Shown piece by piece: positions 11,609 through 22,677 of a stretch of 64,000 bases of DNA. The stretch comes from Astrothelium macrocarpum (Eukaryota > Ascomycota > Dothideomycetes > Trypetheliales > Trypetheliaceae). The DNA is taken from NCBI GenBank assembly GCA_021030915.1, contig JAGEMR010000028.1, positions 248,001-312,000 of the forward strand, in the 5' to 3' direction. The position numbers and the translations under genes are program-made. The notes beneath the pieces are model-generated. The model was not told the origin of the DNA. It saw only the letters and a list, made by a program, of their open reading frames with translations, and did not search any database. The first letter of the stretch is position 1; each line of letters begins with the position of its first letter.

Positions 11609-11823
11609 TGCAAAGGAGATGTAGAAAGGGGGACTTTTTGATTTTTAAAACGACTGGAGAGGGCGCGTCTCCGCAATTTCTCAACTCATGTTATTCGTGA
11701 TAACTGAGTAATCCGTAATCAAAATTGGCGCAACTGAAGAGCTGGAGCACAGTGATGATGCACTTTGTGAGGGCCTCCTCTGTGACAGTGCTGCAGATCC
11801 ACAAGATCAGGGTCTGACTTACG

Positions 11824-12207
11824 TCAGCACGCTAGTAAATTAGTGCGAGAGCTTTGCTTAAAAGCTCTGATGTCCCTGACCCTCCACTTCCTTTTTTCTT
11901 CTTTAGCTCTCTTTGCCTTTTGGCTTAGATCAAGTGTAGTATCTGTTCTTTTCAGTTTAATCTCTGAAACGTGTCTACGGACACATTCAATGATTATACC
12001 TATTTTTGCACTCGGGGTGGTTAGCGCTGAGCTTGCTCATCTTTCCACCCACAGTGTCGCCGGTATTGCACTGCCTCCGGCTGACGCGAACAATCTTTTT
12101 TTCATCACTCTTGTGCCTTGAGAGTACGAGTTTGGGGAAAGAAATGGCCTTGGTATTGATGTCAATAATTGACTTGATGGTGTGTTGATGTCGCCGTCAG
12201 TCAGCAT
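11824..12207 (-). CDS. Candidate small two-exon gene of unknown function
   Basis: Minus-strand model: exon 12207-12053, intron 11975-12052 (GTGGGT...TAG), exon 11974-11824, giving 101 residues. The frame is maintained exactly across the junction. The product starts MLTDGDINTPSSQLL and ends with a strongly basic helix-like segment (SQKAKRAKEEKRKWRVRD). No family is recognised. It is divergent from translin, whose ATG is about 180 bp away. Evidence is only splice-frame consistency and composition, so the call is tentative. Confidence 0.25.
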
Positions 12208-12385
12208 ACGTGAATAGAGTCCTTGCTACCACCTGTAGAATCAAATTATGAGTGACTTGCTGTAGACTGTTAAACTACTCGATCAAGACTACCCCTCGCC
12301 TTGTAGTACGGATTTGACATCGTAGCTTCTGAGCTACCTACTGATTTGGCTGCTGCCCTTTGATTCGCTCACTAGAATTAACACG

Positions 12386-13573
12386 ATGGCAGAGGGCATG
12401 ATCAATCCATCAATATTTGAGCATCTTCAAAGCAAGATCGACGAGGAAACCCTAGTCAGAGAAGTAAGAATAGTCTCACTCCTTCGATGCATGCGCTCAA
12501 TGAAACGTAGGAACTCCGGGAGATTGTTAATCTGCTTGAAAAGCAAGGTGAGTGCGCGGAATTAACGCATATATTGGATCTAACGCGACGCAATGTAGAA
12601 AAATCTGCTCAAGCCGCTTTATCAAGAGCCCATTCTACACCAATTGCTGAAAGTACGGTATACGGAACGCGCGAATGGTGTCACTTCAAGACTACTGACT
12701 CCAGCAGTTCCTTCGATCGTTTCTTCCGCCGAATCTGCAATTCGCTACGAAATCGACAGCATCCAGCACCTATCTCAGGCGGCATCAAAACATCCTTACT
12801 ACAAGTTTAACGGCCTCTGGACTAGAAATGTTCAAGATGTGGTATGTAGCTATCTACAAAATCATTTTCTACACCACTCTACAGCGAAAGCTACAGGTTG
12901 AGGCTGACACATACCAACAGTGCTTCACAATCCTGTTTTGCGGCTGGCTTGGTGGGTTTGCGGAAACTCACGGTGATGTCTCCACAAACGGACAATTATT
13001 GACTATTGAGCAAGTCGGAGAAGTCATGAAAGGTAAGCTACATCTAAATGAAAAATAATGAGCATGGGCGTCTGAAAGGAAAGCTAATGGTGATCATAGT
13101 GCCTGTAAACCTCAAGGATCGTGACTCCTTTCACCTCACTATCGAAGAGTATCTACATGCCCTTATTTCACTAATTGATGAGTTGGTAAGCTGAAATAAT
13201 CTTCAAAAACACGCCAGACTACCGAACCCTATTTCTAAACATTATCGCCTGATATCGTGAATTGAAAGATGCATACTGATGTGTAATAACAGGCTCGTCT
13301 AGCTCGCAACTCTGTCACATTGGGTGATTATCGACGTCCCTTGCAAATCAGTCGCTTCGTCAAGGATTTGCATGCGGGCTTTCAGATTCTCAATCTCAAG
13401 AATGACACGCTCAGGAGACGAAGTGACGGGATCAAATATCGAGTAAGACGTGTCTCCTAGGGCTTTGTTAGGCTCCAAAAACCTCGCTCACAGCTTGGCA
13501 GGTAAAAGAAATCGAAGACGTCGTATACGACCTTTCCCTACGTGATCTCGTACCAAAGGAAGACGCTGGATGA
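12386..13573 (+). CDS. TSN: Translin, eight exons
   Basis: Translin is a single-strand DNA/RNA-binding protein that with TRAX forms the C3PO endoribonuclease. I assembled eight exons: 12386-12463, 12511-12547, 12599-12652, 12705-12841, 12921-13032, 13100-13185, 13293-13442, 13502-13573. All junctions are GT-AG, the total is 726 nt, and 241 residues result, close to the family's usual ~228. Landmarks in order: NPSIFEHLQSKIDEETLVREELREIV, ALSRAHSTP, SKHPYYKFNGLWTRNVQ, LFCGWLGGFAETHG, DRDSFHLTIEEYLHALISLIDEL, VTLGDYRRPLQISRFVKDLHAGFQ and IKYRVKEIEDVVYDLSLR. The exons are so short (37-150 nt) that simple open-frame scanning misses the gene. Start at the first in-frame ATG. Identification is strong. 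Confidence 0.95.
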
Positions 13574-13832
13574 TCGCTATCTTTGGGAACTTTGCAACGG
13601 ACAGAAAGACAAAAAGTGTCGGATACAGGTCGATACGGTCGAGGGTACGCAGGTATCAAAAACACAATGCTGAAAGACGATCGAGGTGTTCATGGCAACA
13701 CACTTGCTTATCACTGTGGCCACTATGGATTGTATCAACTGCAATTGCAGCGTAGGACAAGGAGTACTGAATTTGTGTTCATTATGGATCTGTATTTCAT
13801 GCTTGCGCATCAATTCTAAAGCGCTAAATCAT

Positions 13833-15152
13833 TCAATCGAACGGTACTCTTCTCAGGCCTTGGCCCTGCGTCCTCCTTATTTCCCCCATAGCTCCCACGC
13901 TACCTGGAACCTTGATCCCACAACAATCTCCCCATGTATTTGGGTTATGCACATGCTTCATTCCATCCTTCATCACCACTACCTGTCCATCTTCTACATC
14001 TCCATCCACACCACTATCCTCCTCTTTGCTCATCCCCTCCACTGCAGGAATCAAACTTCCAAACAAAAAATGCTGCATCACTGGTATCTTCTCCAACACC
14101 TCCTTCTCAAACATCCTTCTCATCCCCGCCTCTACCTTACCCCAACTCTTCGCATTGCTAATGTCATCCAACATCGGACTATGCCACCTTAGCCCTTCCA
14201 CATTCTTCACGCTATTCACAAACGCCACCTGATCCAAATACAAATACTCCTTTCCATACTCCTCAAGCACCAATGAGTTATGTATGCTACTAGGCCGCAA
14301 GTGCGCATGCCCAACCAGCTGCGACGCGCCAAACAAGAAAGGCAGAAACTGATAATCATCGAGCCCCCACACGCCATGCGACCCAGCGGGCTCGAGATAG
14401 TACGTCATCTGCAGCTTGCGCACGAGGCGCAGGTACGCGGGGAACACGACCAGCACGACTTGCGGGAAGGCGGACGGCGGCAGGATGCCCAGGCGGTTGA
14501 GGCAGAGCAGCCACATGAAGAAGTTGAGCTCGTGCCCGGAGCCGTAGTCGAGGCGCGACGCGCTGCCGATCGAGTGCGCCAGGTACGTGGACACCTCGTC
14601 GACCATGGCGGCGCCTCGTTCGTCGTCGTTGGGGAGGCCGAGCCGGGCGTGCCAGCCGGCTTGCACGGCGGAGAAGGCGTGGACGTAGGAGCGGAAGGCT
14701 GGGTTTCCGAAGCGCGAGCCGTTGTTGTCTTCGGCCGGCCAGTTCTGGATGAGGTCTTCGGCGGGTTTTAGGATGTTGAGGATGCGGAAGATGGTGGGAT
14801 GGAGGTCTGCTGTTGTGTCCGTGGTGGGAACGGTTCTGTCGCAGACTGGAGGGTCGACGCTGGACATTGGTGTGTCCCGAACAGAGTCGGAGAGTGAGAA
14901 GATGAAGGATAATATGAGGGTATACGTTGGTGATTTGAGGAAGAGTTCATGGTCACGAGAGGAGAGTATTCGACGCGAAGGCTCGACAAAGGTGATGGAG
15001 TCAAGGGACGGGGAGGGTGGTATTGGGGGCGTCTGGGGGGGAGGATTGGACTCTCTTGGTTCTGGTGGCGGTCTTTTCCGAGGCACAAGCTTTGGAAGCT
15101 TGTTCGAGAGATCTGGAGGTCGCTCGAGTATCTCGGACGTTGCTGAAGGCAT
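13833..15152 (-). CDS. Serine/threonine protein phosphatase 2A activator (PTPA/Rrd family)
   Basis: Peptidyl-prolyl isomerase-type activator of PP2A and related phosphatases. Intronless, 439 residues. The PTPA core starts near ELFLKSPTYTLILSFIFSLSDSV (about residue 70). Diagnostic segments follow: SRLDYGSGHELNFFMWLLCL, PAGSHGVWGLDDYQFLPFLFGASQL, WHSPMLDDISNAKSWGKVEAGM and the C-terminal WGDCCGIKVPGSVGA. The first ~65 residues are Pro/Ser-rich and poorly conserved in type. Fungi usually have two paralogues (Rrd1, Rrd2); I cannot decide which this is. The start codon lies 200 bp from RPL22 on the opposite strand. Confidence 0.94.
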   Translation of the reverse strand: MPSATSEILERPPDLSNKLPKLVPRKRPPPEPRESNPPPQTPPIPPSPSLDSITFVEPSRRILSSRDHELFLKSPTYTLILSFIFSLSDSVRDTPMSSVDPPVCDRTVPTTDTTADLHPTIFRILNILKPAEDLIQNWPAEDNNGSRFGNPAFRSYVHAFSAVQAGWHARLGLPNDDERGAAMVDEVSTYLAHSIGSASRLDYGSGHELNFFMWLLCLNRLGILPPSAFPQVVLVVFPAYLRLVRKLQMTYYLEPAGSHGVWGLDDYQFLPFLFGASQLVGHAHLRPSSIHNSLVLEEYGKEYLYLDQVAFVNSVKNVEGLRWHSPMLDDISNAKSWGKVEAGMRRMFEKEVLEKIPVMQHFLFGSLIPAVEGMSKEEDSGVDGDVEDGQVVVMKDGMKHVHNPNTWGDCCGIKVPGSVGAMGEIRRTQGQGLRRVPFD

Positions 15153-15352
15153 GATTGTGAGCTGTCTAGGTTATCTTTGAGAACGCTACCGATCGTCTCA
15201 AAGCGATAGCTAAGGTTCTTATCGATAAGAACGCTTCCATTACCGATTCCGCGCACAACACCTCATTTTTTTCACCACGCATCACTCATCAATTCTTTGG
15301 ACTGCCGGCGCAGGATACTCACTTCTTTGCGACCCGCAGATTCTCACTCAAT

Positions 15353-15955
15353 ATGGCTGCAGGAGCTGTATGTAATTCGCTTTGCTGTCTGCAGGACTGT
15401 GTCAGTTGCAGTCTTTGCTTAGAGCAGTAGGCTAAATGATGTTGTAGAAACGAGCAGCAGCCGCAACCAAGGGCGGACCCAAAAAAGGCCAGAAAATCAC
15501 CAAGAAGGTAAGATAGGTTTTGAATCCAAGCCTGGTGTTCTGAGACTAATAGGACTGGTAGTTTACAATCAATGCATCCCAGCCGGCCAACGACAAGATC
15601 TTCGACGTTTCGAATTTCGAAAAGTTCCTGCACGATCGTGTCAAGCGCGAGGGTCGTACAGGTAATCTCGGAGACGTGATCACAATCTCCCAACAGGGCG
15701 ATGGCAAGATTGAAGTTGTTGCACATGAGGAATTCTCTGGCCGCTACTTGAAGTACTTGTACGTGAACACTCATTGTAACCTTGATACCTTTTGGGGGGG
15801 TTCATGCTAACGCGCTCCGACTTTTCAGAACCAAGAAATACCTCAAGAAACAGCAGCTCCGCGATTGGCTTCGTGTGGTCTCTACTTCTCAGGGCAATTA
15901 CGAACTGAAGTTCTTCAACGTAGTCAACGATGAAGCCGATGAGGATGAAGATTAG
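15353..15955 (+). CDS. RPL22: 60S ribosomal protein L22 (eL22)
   Basis: Structural protein of the cytosolic large ribosomal subunit. Four exons: 15353-15367 (only MAAGA), 15448-15507, 15562-15758, 15829-15955; 132 residues. The body reads FTINASQPANDKIFDVSNFEKFLHDRVK, then [47 protein letters not shown] and an acidic tail ending DEADEDED, all typical of eL22. A tiny first coding exon followed by an 80-nt intron is usual for ribosomal protein genes. T- and C-rich sequence precedes the ATG. Downstream, an AATAAAA at about 16074 may be the polyadenylation signal. Confidence 0.97.
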
Positions 15956-16229
15956 ATATTCCATAGCTGCATGATCTCTACGAAACATGCGAAGCTGTCT
16001 GTGCCAATAGATAACGCTGACAAAGCCAACCCTTCTCACAATTATCATAGCTGTGCATTGTGGGGTAGTATTTAATAAAACCTTTCCGCCCCAAAAAAGG
16101 AAATATATATCCAAAAAAAGAAGTATTGAGACTTGAATTCGATCGCTCAAATATGTTTGGCCAAGATCTTACCCGAGACTCCTGCCAATGCTTTTCTCAC
16201 GCCCCGCCGGAATTCAACCCATTACCAAA

Positions 16230-18252
16230 TCATCTGTTACTCCCACTCCCACTCGTACTGCCCCCCCTCTGCCACGAAAACTTGCGATGCGTCCTCGCCG
16301 CGCTATCGGGCGGCGTCGGGCTCAGCGCGGGACTCGGCCCGCTCGGGCTCGTCCGCCTGGTCGTGCCCGAATTCCACGTGCCCGTGCCCGTCGGCGTCTC
16401 GAGCTCGCTATACACCTCGCTGCCGGGCATCTCGTAGATGGGCGCGGAGCCCTCGACCTCGCTGGCCGACCGGTCGATCGGCGGCTTCCACATGGCCGGG
16501 TGGTGCTCGTTCATGGCGCTCAGCTCCGAGTAGTCGACCTTGTGCGGCGCCGCCATCTCGTGCAGCTCGCCCGAGTCGAGGAGCTCGTGTTGCTGCGCGC
16601 CGTCGCCGGGCGCGCCGCCGTGGCGCGAGCTGGCGACGCCCGCCGAGCTGGTTTGCTGGTCCTTGGACTCGGCGCTGCCGTCTTCGGGCAGGCGCGCCGT
16701 GTCCTTGGCGTCGAGCTCTTGGGCGTTGCGGCGCTTGCGCGCGTTCTTGATGCGTCGGAGGAAGAAGAGGGCGAGGAGGAGAATGGCGATGAGGGCGACA
16801 ACGCCGACGACGATGCCGACTATGGCGCCGGTGGGAAAGCTGGAGGACTTGGGTGAGGTGGTGGTTTGCCCGATGACTTTGATTTGTTCTTGAAAGCTGT
16901 TCGGCCACACGCAGGGAGCAAGTGTCATTGTGTTGTTCTCGTAGTTGGCGATGAGATAAGATTCCTGAAGAAACGCGCGACCAAGTGTGATGTCAGTCTC
17001 GCTTTGAGATCTATTGAGTGGGAAGTATGGGATACCGCCGTTTTGGACAAAAGGAAAACTCAAGTTTTTGTCAAACGCTGCGTAAGGGAAAGTGATAGAT
17101 ATCGAGTCGTTACTTGTAGTTGTTGATCCGAGTGTAAAGGTTACCGAGGGATTGTTTTGTATGTTTGTTTGGTGCTGAGTTGAGTTGACAGTGTAGGCCT
17201 GGATGGTCGAGTTCCATTGGATGCCAAACACTTGTTCAAATTGCTGACATACGGACAATGGGAGGTACATTTGAGAAATGGCCGTATCAATAAAGGCATA
17301 GATCCCTTGTCCTTGAGAAAGGATTGGAGTGTTGTTGCTGGAGATGCCTTGGATAGCCACAACGAGGTCACGTTGGACATCTGCAGACATGGGAAAGGAG
17401 AGTTCTGAAGTATTGTCGAATCGAGAAGTGTCGTAGCCACCAAGTACTAGGCTACCAAAGACCGCATGATTATTGCCTGTCAAACATTGAATCAGAGGAG
17501 CTTCGAATGTACCAGCATGCGGTTATACTTACGATACTGTGCTCCAGCCGTATAACCATAACCAAGAACAGGAATCTGATTGCTGTCTTTAAGTTGTTGC
17601 AGAAATGAAGGCTGAGGGTCATTGAAGTTTGTGAAATTGGTCGGTAGCGGATCAAGACCCAAAAGGCCAAGCATGTAGATGTACGCGGCGCTTTCTGTGA
17701 CAATAGCATGTGAAGCTGACGGTCCTCCACTCCCTTGCCACCCTAATGTTACAGTATCGAACCCAAAATCTGCATTTGTGTCGAGGCCGAGATTGTCTTC
17801 GATTCCAAGGTTGTAGATTGAGTTGGCGACCCACGTCAAAGACTGATTCGAATCGAAAAGCTGGCCTCGAAAATCGGCGCAATCGCTGGGACCACCAGTA
17901 ACGCATCCATCGGTAGGAACGACATCAATGAATGGAAGCGAAGTCGCCGGAAAGACACGGACGTTTTGTGGATGGTCGCCAACTTGTAATTGGAACGAGG
18001 ACCTGCGTGAGTGAGCATATGCCTCATGGATCGCACATCCATCAAGTCTTACCATGGCCCATCGTTCCCTTCCCAGTACTGCGAGGCACCTGCGACAATC
18101 GGTGCAGGTGTTGGAGTCGAATTTGTAGCTCGCCGGTCGAAGGATTTCCTTGCTAATCGACCCAGTCCAAAGTCGGTCCAAGCGGAGACACCACTCGATA
18201 TGGGAGAGAGCAGCGGCAAGGCAAAAACGAGTGGACTTCCCTTGACCTTCAT
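16230..18252 (-). CDS. Second aspartic-protease-like membrane protein, first catalytic Asp missing
   Basis: Three exons: 18252-18053, 18002-17533, 17476-16230; 638 residues, introns of 50 and 56 nt. A signal peptide (MKVKGSPLVFALPLLSP) is followed by a pepsin-like ectodomain. The first active-site region reads GDHPQNVRVFPATSLPF, with PATS replacing DTGS. The second reads YAFIDTAISQMYLP, so Asp is kept but the following Gly is Ala. ITLGRAFLQESYLIANYENN marks the C-lobe end. A transmembrane helix (GAIVGIVVGVVALIAILLLALFFL) and basic RRIKNARKRR stop-transfer lead into a ~170-residue, GC-rich cytoplasmic tail. It is a distant paralogue of the gene at 8606, on the opposite strand and without tail repeats. 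Probably not an active protease. Confidence 0.87.
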
Positions 18253-19288
18253 GCTTATCCCAGTGTTTCGAGAGGTATCTCAGGAAAATTCTTCCATAGA
18301 CACACCGCGACGAGACTTACCGGAGGCTCAGGGAGAAGGGCGCAGAACGAGTCGAGACGACCGGTCTTTGAGTGCGCTACAACCATTCAGCCCCAATTAC
18401 CCAAGTCGGCTGAGGGGCAAGTAGGCGCCCGGAGCCGCAGGAGGACATCCCGATGTCCAGACTGGCTATGGCTCATTGGATGAGATGGCCAACAGCCAAG
18501 CCCTGGACGGGATGAAACAAGGCAGATCAGCTCGGTGTAATTGGGCTACGCATGCGCGAGATTAAGAGTATCTTAGCTTCGTCAATGGTACACTAGACGC
18601 GGAGACTTTGATTGGTGATGTTCTATTTTGGTCTTCATTCAGGGTTGTGCAGATTCGCGCGCGAATATTGGGAAAGCAGCTGAAACAGCTGGTTTCTTTA
18701 CGGCCGTGTTTGAGAACTTGTGATGACAGATTGAAAAACCCCGAGCTTACTTTGAAGTTTTCTGGATCTGGAAGATCTTGCCAGGACGAACAATGGAGAA
18801 ATTGCCAGTGTTCCTCGCGTTGCTCAAGTATAGAACATCTTTATGAGAGAAAATAAAGCGAAATGAATGAGGATATGAAACGTTTCAGGAACGGGCCTTT
18901 GAATCCGAGCAAGCGCACGTGAATTTTTATCACTGACACTTACTCATGGGGAATGTCGTGGATCTTCATAATTCCTCCGTGAGCCTCCTAAGCCTCGTCA
19001 GCCTCCTGCGATCGCCGGGTTACACACATATTAATTGCCGCACCTGGAATCATTGGCGAGGTGAGATCTTATCCAGCCGAATGCATCAGCTCAAAAGCTC
19101 TGTTGTCTTCTCGTGAAAGACTGGAGGGCCAACCCAGTGATGACTTTGTCTTAAATTGAAAGAGACCAGATCAGACGTAGTCTTTGCTGCTCTCTTTGTT
19201 CAAGACTTCTACCGACGTGGAGCTTTATGGACTACATAACTTCCTCTCCAACTACTCCCTCCATAGCTCGTCCTTTCGACTCGTCAAA
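18253..19288. other. Intergenic region, promoter side of the protease-like gene
   Basis: About 1 kb. No recognisable gene, tRNA or repeat. The part nearest 18253 presumably contains the promoter of the minus-strand protease-like gene; 19180-19288 is pyrimidine-rich just before the small candidate frame at 19289. Confidence 0.4.
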
Positions 19289-19522
19289 ATGTCCTGCCCT
19301 CTCGCGCTCTCTTTCCTTGCTGCGCATGCCACTACCGCTAGGTCTCTCATATGCTGGGAAGGCTTATGGTACTTTTATACTTACGAACATATAGGCTACC
19401 ATCTAGCTTCGAGCTCTAGTCCGCCTTGCGAATGTCGCTTCTTGGATGTGTTGGATAGAACATTTGACAAACAGAATTTCATTGGAATGGCTCTACAAGG
19501 TGCTGTATTCTGTTTACTTTGA
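19289..19522 (+). CDS. Candidate small secreted protein, unproven
   Basis: A 77-residue frame beginning MSCPLALSFLAAHATTA, which resembles a signal peptide with AxA cleavage. The start context is TCAAAATG after a pyrimidine-rich leader of the kind common at fungal genes. The mature part has five cysteines (ICWEG, PCECRF, FCLL) and aromatic residues but no known motif. It lies tail-to-tail with the HET gene. It could be a small secreted protein or chance. Confidence 0.25.
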   Translation: MSCPLALSFLAAHATTARSLICWEGLWYFYTYEHIGYHLASSSSPPCECRFLDVLDRTFDKQNFIGMALQGAVFCLL

Positions 19523-19569
19523 CCACACTGCCGATCTACGCATGTAGAGCTCACGGAAACATTCGTCCC

Positions 19570-21639
19570 TTATGAAAGTACCAGCACATCTGCAGCATCC
19601 TCGCTCCACGTGCATTGTTCTCCATACATCATGCCATCGACAAAGCAAGGACCCACAAAAAAGTATCTTTTACCAACAGGACGCAGAACTGCTGGGACAC
19701 TGAGACCGTGAAGAATCGCGATGACGTCGCCTTCAATAACGTCTTCTGGGCAAAGGCCAAATTGGTGTTCACGAAGAGCAACCAACCGACGATTCTGACA
19801 GGAGGACTTCAATTCACTGGCAACGTGGCGGAGCCATTCTTTGATTTCCGTAGGAAAGGCGATGGGTAGCCCATCAGGCTCGATACCAGACCCGAAGGTG
19901 ACGTTTTGCGAAGCATGGGCCAGCCCGTCTAATCGATCATTTACCATTGCAGAGCTCCAGCGCTGACCTCCCGATGTAGATTCATGCTCAGAAAAGATAT
20001 CCAGAGTCATTGTATGGACTATCTTCCGTTTCACTTCCTTTTGTTCTTCAACCATCTCAGCCCTGCAGATTTTTAGCAGCGCTGGAATGATTGTGTCAAT
20101 GACCCACACCACCTTCTTCGCAGTGTTCCAATTTTCGTCAAAGCTGGAGTCCAACACTTTCGTAACCGTGTCACAGATTCTGCCAGCTACCACAAGCTCT
20201 CCAGGTTGCTTTGAGTTCCATGCTGCGGTTGGACAATGTTTCCGTAGTCGGCTTGCTCGAAATCTTAGATGAGCTGAATCAGTCCTTTCAATCGCTCTCA
20301 TTCCCATTGTTGGACTCCAGTCAAGCACCCATCCAGGAAGACATTCTCTGATAGGTCCACCAGAGTCACCCTTCTGGCTGAGAACATGAAGTAGGTCTGA
20401 TTCCTCTATAAGTGTCTCTGTTACGTTGGTAAGAAGATCCCGGATTGACAATCGGTAGTCGACTATAATTGGCATTTTCACCTCGTCACGTTGTAACCCC
20501 AAGACAGCATATATCCTGTCATGCTGGTCGAAACATTGATAGCCTCCACCCTGAACAGAAGATAAAATGTCTATTAAATCTCTATATACCTCCAATTGCT
20601 TGGGCTGAAGTTCTAGCCTGGCTCTAACAACTGTTCCAGTCTGCCAGTGGGTTAGCTGATTTTGAGGATCCCACGGATGTTCACTTCCCATTACGCAGGC
20701 AGTTATGTGGAGCTCCATAAGCTCCACATTCTCTAGGCCACAACGGAAAATAACGCGTTTTGGACGAGCTGCTTCTTGTAGCGTCCACAGTCGTGAAAAC
20801 CACGGCCGATTCAGGAATTTTGCCAATGCTGGCCAACGCCGGTCTTTCAGATCTGGTAGATGAACAGAAGGTGATTGCAACGCCAGACATCCTCGTACGT
20901 ATTCCAGTGGATATGAATTAAGTGCGTGTAGCCGTGGTAACCTGAAAGAGTCGGGAAAGGCGCGGCCAAGTTCTCTGGCTAAGTCTATAGCGTCGCTAGA
21001 ATATTGGTCTTCGTTGCCAAGCCATACGTCACACCTCATGCATTGGGAGTAGATGCGTGCCATTAACTGTACTTGAGCGCTTCGCTCTTCAATGTCAGTT
21101 TGATTGATGCTTATTTGGTCGATCCAAATATGTTGATCGTCCCCGTAGTTACATAAAATATCGAAAGCGCTCGGAGAGGTCATGATCGTAGTTCCATTCT
21201 TGAGACGGACGGGTCTGTCGAGTGTCGTAGTGCCCCATACGTATGAGATACATGTGTATTCGGGATACGTGCCTTCCAGATCTACTTCCACTAGGTCAAA
21301 GACGGGAGCAACAACGCGAGGACATCTTTGCTGTGACGATAAGTTCATCCTGTACAGTTTGAGCAGCCGAAAGGCTGTTGTCGATCGAAGCTTTTCATAG
21401 CAATGAGCAGCTGAGCGCTGCTCAAGACCGCTCAAATCGCATTGCACAGTTGAATTCCCATCTTTCGCAGATAGAGAATCGCTCAACATCCGTATACAGT
21501 GTATTTCCGGACAAGTCTTATTCAATCTGCGTATGTCTAGCAATACATTGGCAAGGATATAGGCATGAAGAATCAAAATTTGTTGAAAATGCAGCTGTGT
21601 TGCACTTCTCGGGGTGCCTACCACGGCTGAACAACCCAT
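19570..21639 (-). CDS. Heterokaryon incompatibility (HET) domain protein
   Basis: HET proteins trigger cell death when incompatible fungal strains fuse and are related to TIR-like immune domains. Intronless, 689 residues. The HET domain spans roughly residues 125-275: YTCISYVWGT, then DQHIWIDQISINQTDIEERSAQVQLMARIYSQ, then RPWFSRLWTLQEAA. The C-terminal region ends with the frequent HET-protein tail pattern (FGLCPEDVIEGDVIAILHG, SVPAVLR, FVDGMMYGEQ). No NACHT, WD40, ankyrin or other partner domain is visible. An ATG closer to the domain (MNLSSQQ, about residue 99) is an alternative start. The partner and allelic specificity are unknown. Confidence 0.93.
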   Translation of the reverse strand: MGCSAVVGTPRSATQLHFQQILILHAYILANVLLDIRRLNKTCPEIHCIRMLSDSLSAKDGNSTVQCDLSGLEQRSAAHCYEKLRSTTAFRLLKLYRMNLSSQQRCPRVVAPVFDLVEVDLEGTYPEYTCISYVWGTTTLDRPVRLKNGTTIMTSPSAFDILCNYGDDQHIWIDQISINQTDIEERSAQVQLMARIYSQCMRCDVWLGNEDQYSSDAIDLARELGRAFPDSFRLPRLHALNSYPLEYVRGCLALQSPSVHLPDLKDRRWPALAKFLNRPWFSRLWTLQEAARPKRVIFRCGLENVELMELHITACVMGSEHPWDPQNQLTHWQTGTVVRARLELQPKQLEVYRDLIDILSSVQGGGYQCFDQHDRIYAVLGLQRDEVKMPIIVDYRLSIRDLLTNVTETLIEESDLLHVLSQKGDSGGPIRECLPGWVLDWSPTMGMRAIERTDSAHLRFRASRLRKHCPTAAWNSKQPGELVVAGRICDTVTKVLDSSFDENWNTAKKVVWVIDTIIPALLKICRAEMVEEQKEVKRKIVHTMTLDIFSEHESTSGGQRWSSAMVNDRLDGLAHASQNVTFGSGIEPDGLPIAFPTEIKEWLRHVASELKSSCQNRRLVALREHQFGLCPEDVIEGDVIAILHGLSVPAVLRPVGKRYFFVGPCFVDGMMYGEQCTWSEDAADVLVLS

Positions 21640-22677
21640 CTTACCTCAAATCGATCATGCCATAAGTAAATCTAAATCTAACCGTCATAGATTTCATTAT
21701 CTTGCTAATTCGATATGAAATTGCGTCGCGATACCAAGATAATGCTCTTGCGGTAGATTTACGTAAAATCCTCATTTTGCCTGATGAGCAGGAGAGGGAA
21801 TGGTAGCTATGGGGGGGCGTAAGTGGGTAGTAGTTACACGATCGCACGTTAAGACAATCTGAGCAGGACTGTAGCGAAAAGCTGGCGTTCGCTTACCACT
21901 TTCTTCGAGTCCTTTTACGCTTCTTTGATGTGACGTTATCTTCAAAGTATTCTATACTGGTCGCGATGCATGAGAATGATGAAAGACTATAGATACAAAC
22001 ATGCTCTTCTACTTCGCAGCCACCATATTTAGTGCATGCCTATGAGGCCGATCGATCATGACAGCCTGTAGGAGGCCAGGACCTTTCCTGAGCCGGGAAT
22101 CACGGTATATTCGCCGTATGCTGTTTGGGCTTTCAACATTGCAAATCCGAAGCATGATACACCCCCGCAGATGGAAGCATAACCTACTAGACATTCCTGG
22201 ACTAGACTATGAGTGAATTGGAGAGCACAATAGCTTCCTGGGTCCTCTAAATGACCCTTTTAAGAAACAACGTATGTGTTGAATAACGGGTACTGATTTC
22301 GGCCTTCTTAATATATTTCGTAGATTAGGCTTGATATTTTTACGAGTCTTGTATAGTTGAAACGTCAAGAGACTGAAAGCCGATGGTCACTTAAAAGTTG
22401 AATTACCTAACATTGTCACATTAGATCTAGAGATCTAGAAATCCACGCTAAAAACTTTGGGTCAATAATTCATTCGATACGAGGCCTTCGACTTTTGAAA
22501 TATCGATAGGGCTGTCAATATATGACCCAAGAGGCTACTCCAAGCACAAATAGGGCTTGTGCAACAATTCATCGGACTCGGGGTAGTTTATGTTCATGTT
22601 TGTGATGGTCCGTGAGGCATGGCATGGGCGACAGTAGTCAACAGCTTGTCGAAGGAACCTTTGAGGGATGGCCTGCG
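21640..22677. other. Intergenic region with no recognised feature
   Basis: About 1 kb, slightly AT-rich, with only short open frames. It presumably includes the HET gene promoter near 21640 and the 3' UTR of the FAM32A-like gene near 22677. No repeat or RNA gene seen. Confidence 0.4.

Noticed and set aside
14280..14771. 163-residue plus-strand frame
   Set aside because: Lies entirely antisense to the PTPA coding sequence; Glu/Arg/Ala-rich composition is the expected shadow of GC-rich codons.
16133..16893. Long Arg/Ala/Ser-rich frames on both strands
   Set aside because: Shadows of the GC-rich cytoplasmic tail of the protease-like gene at 16230-18252.
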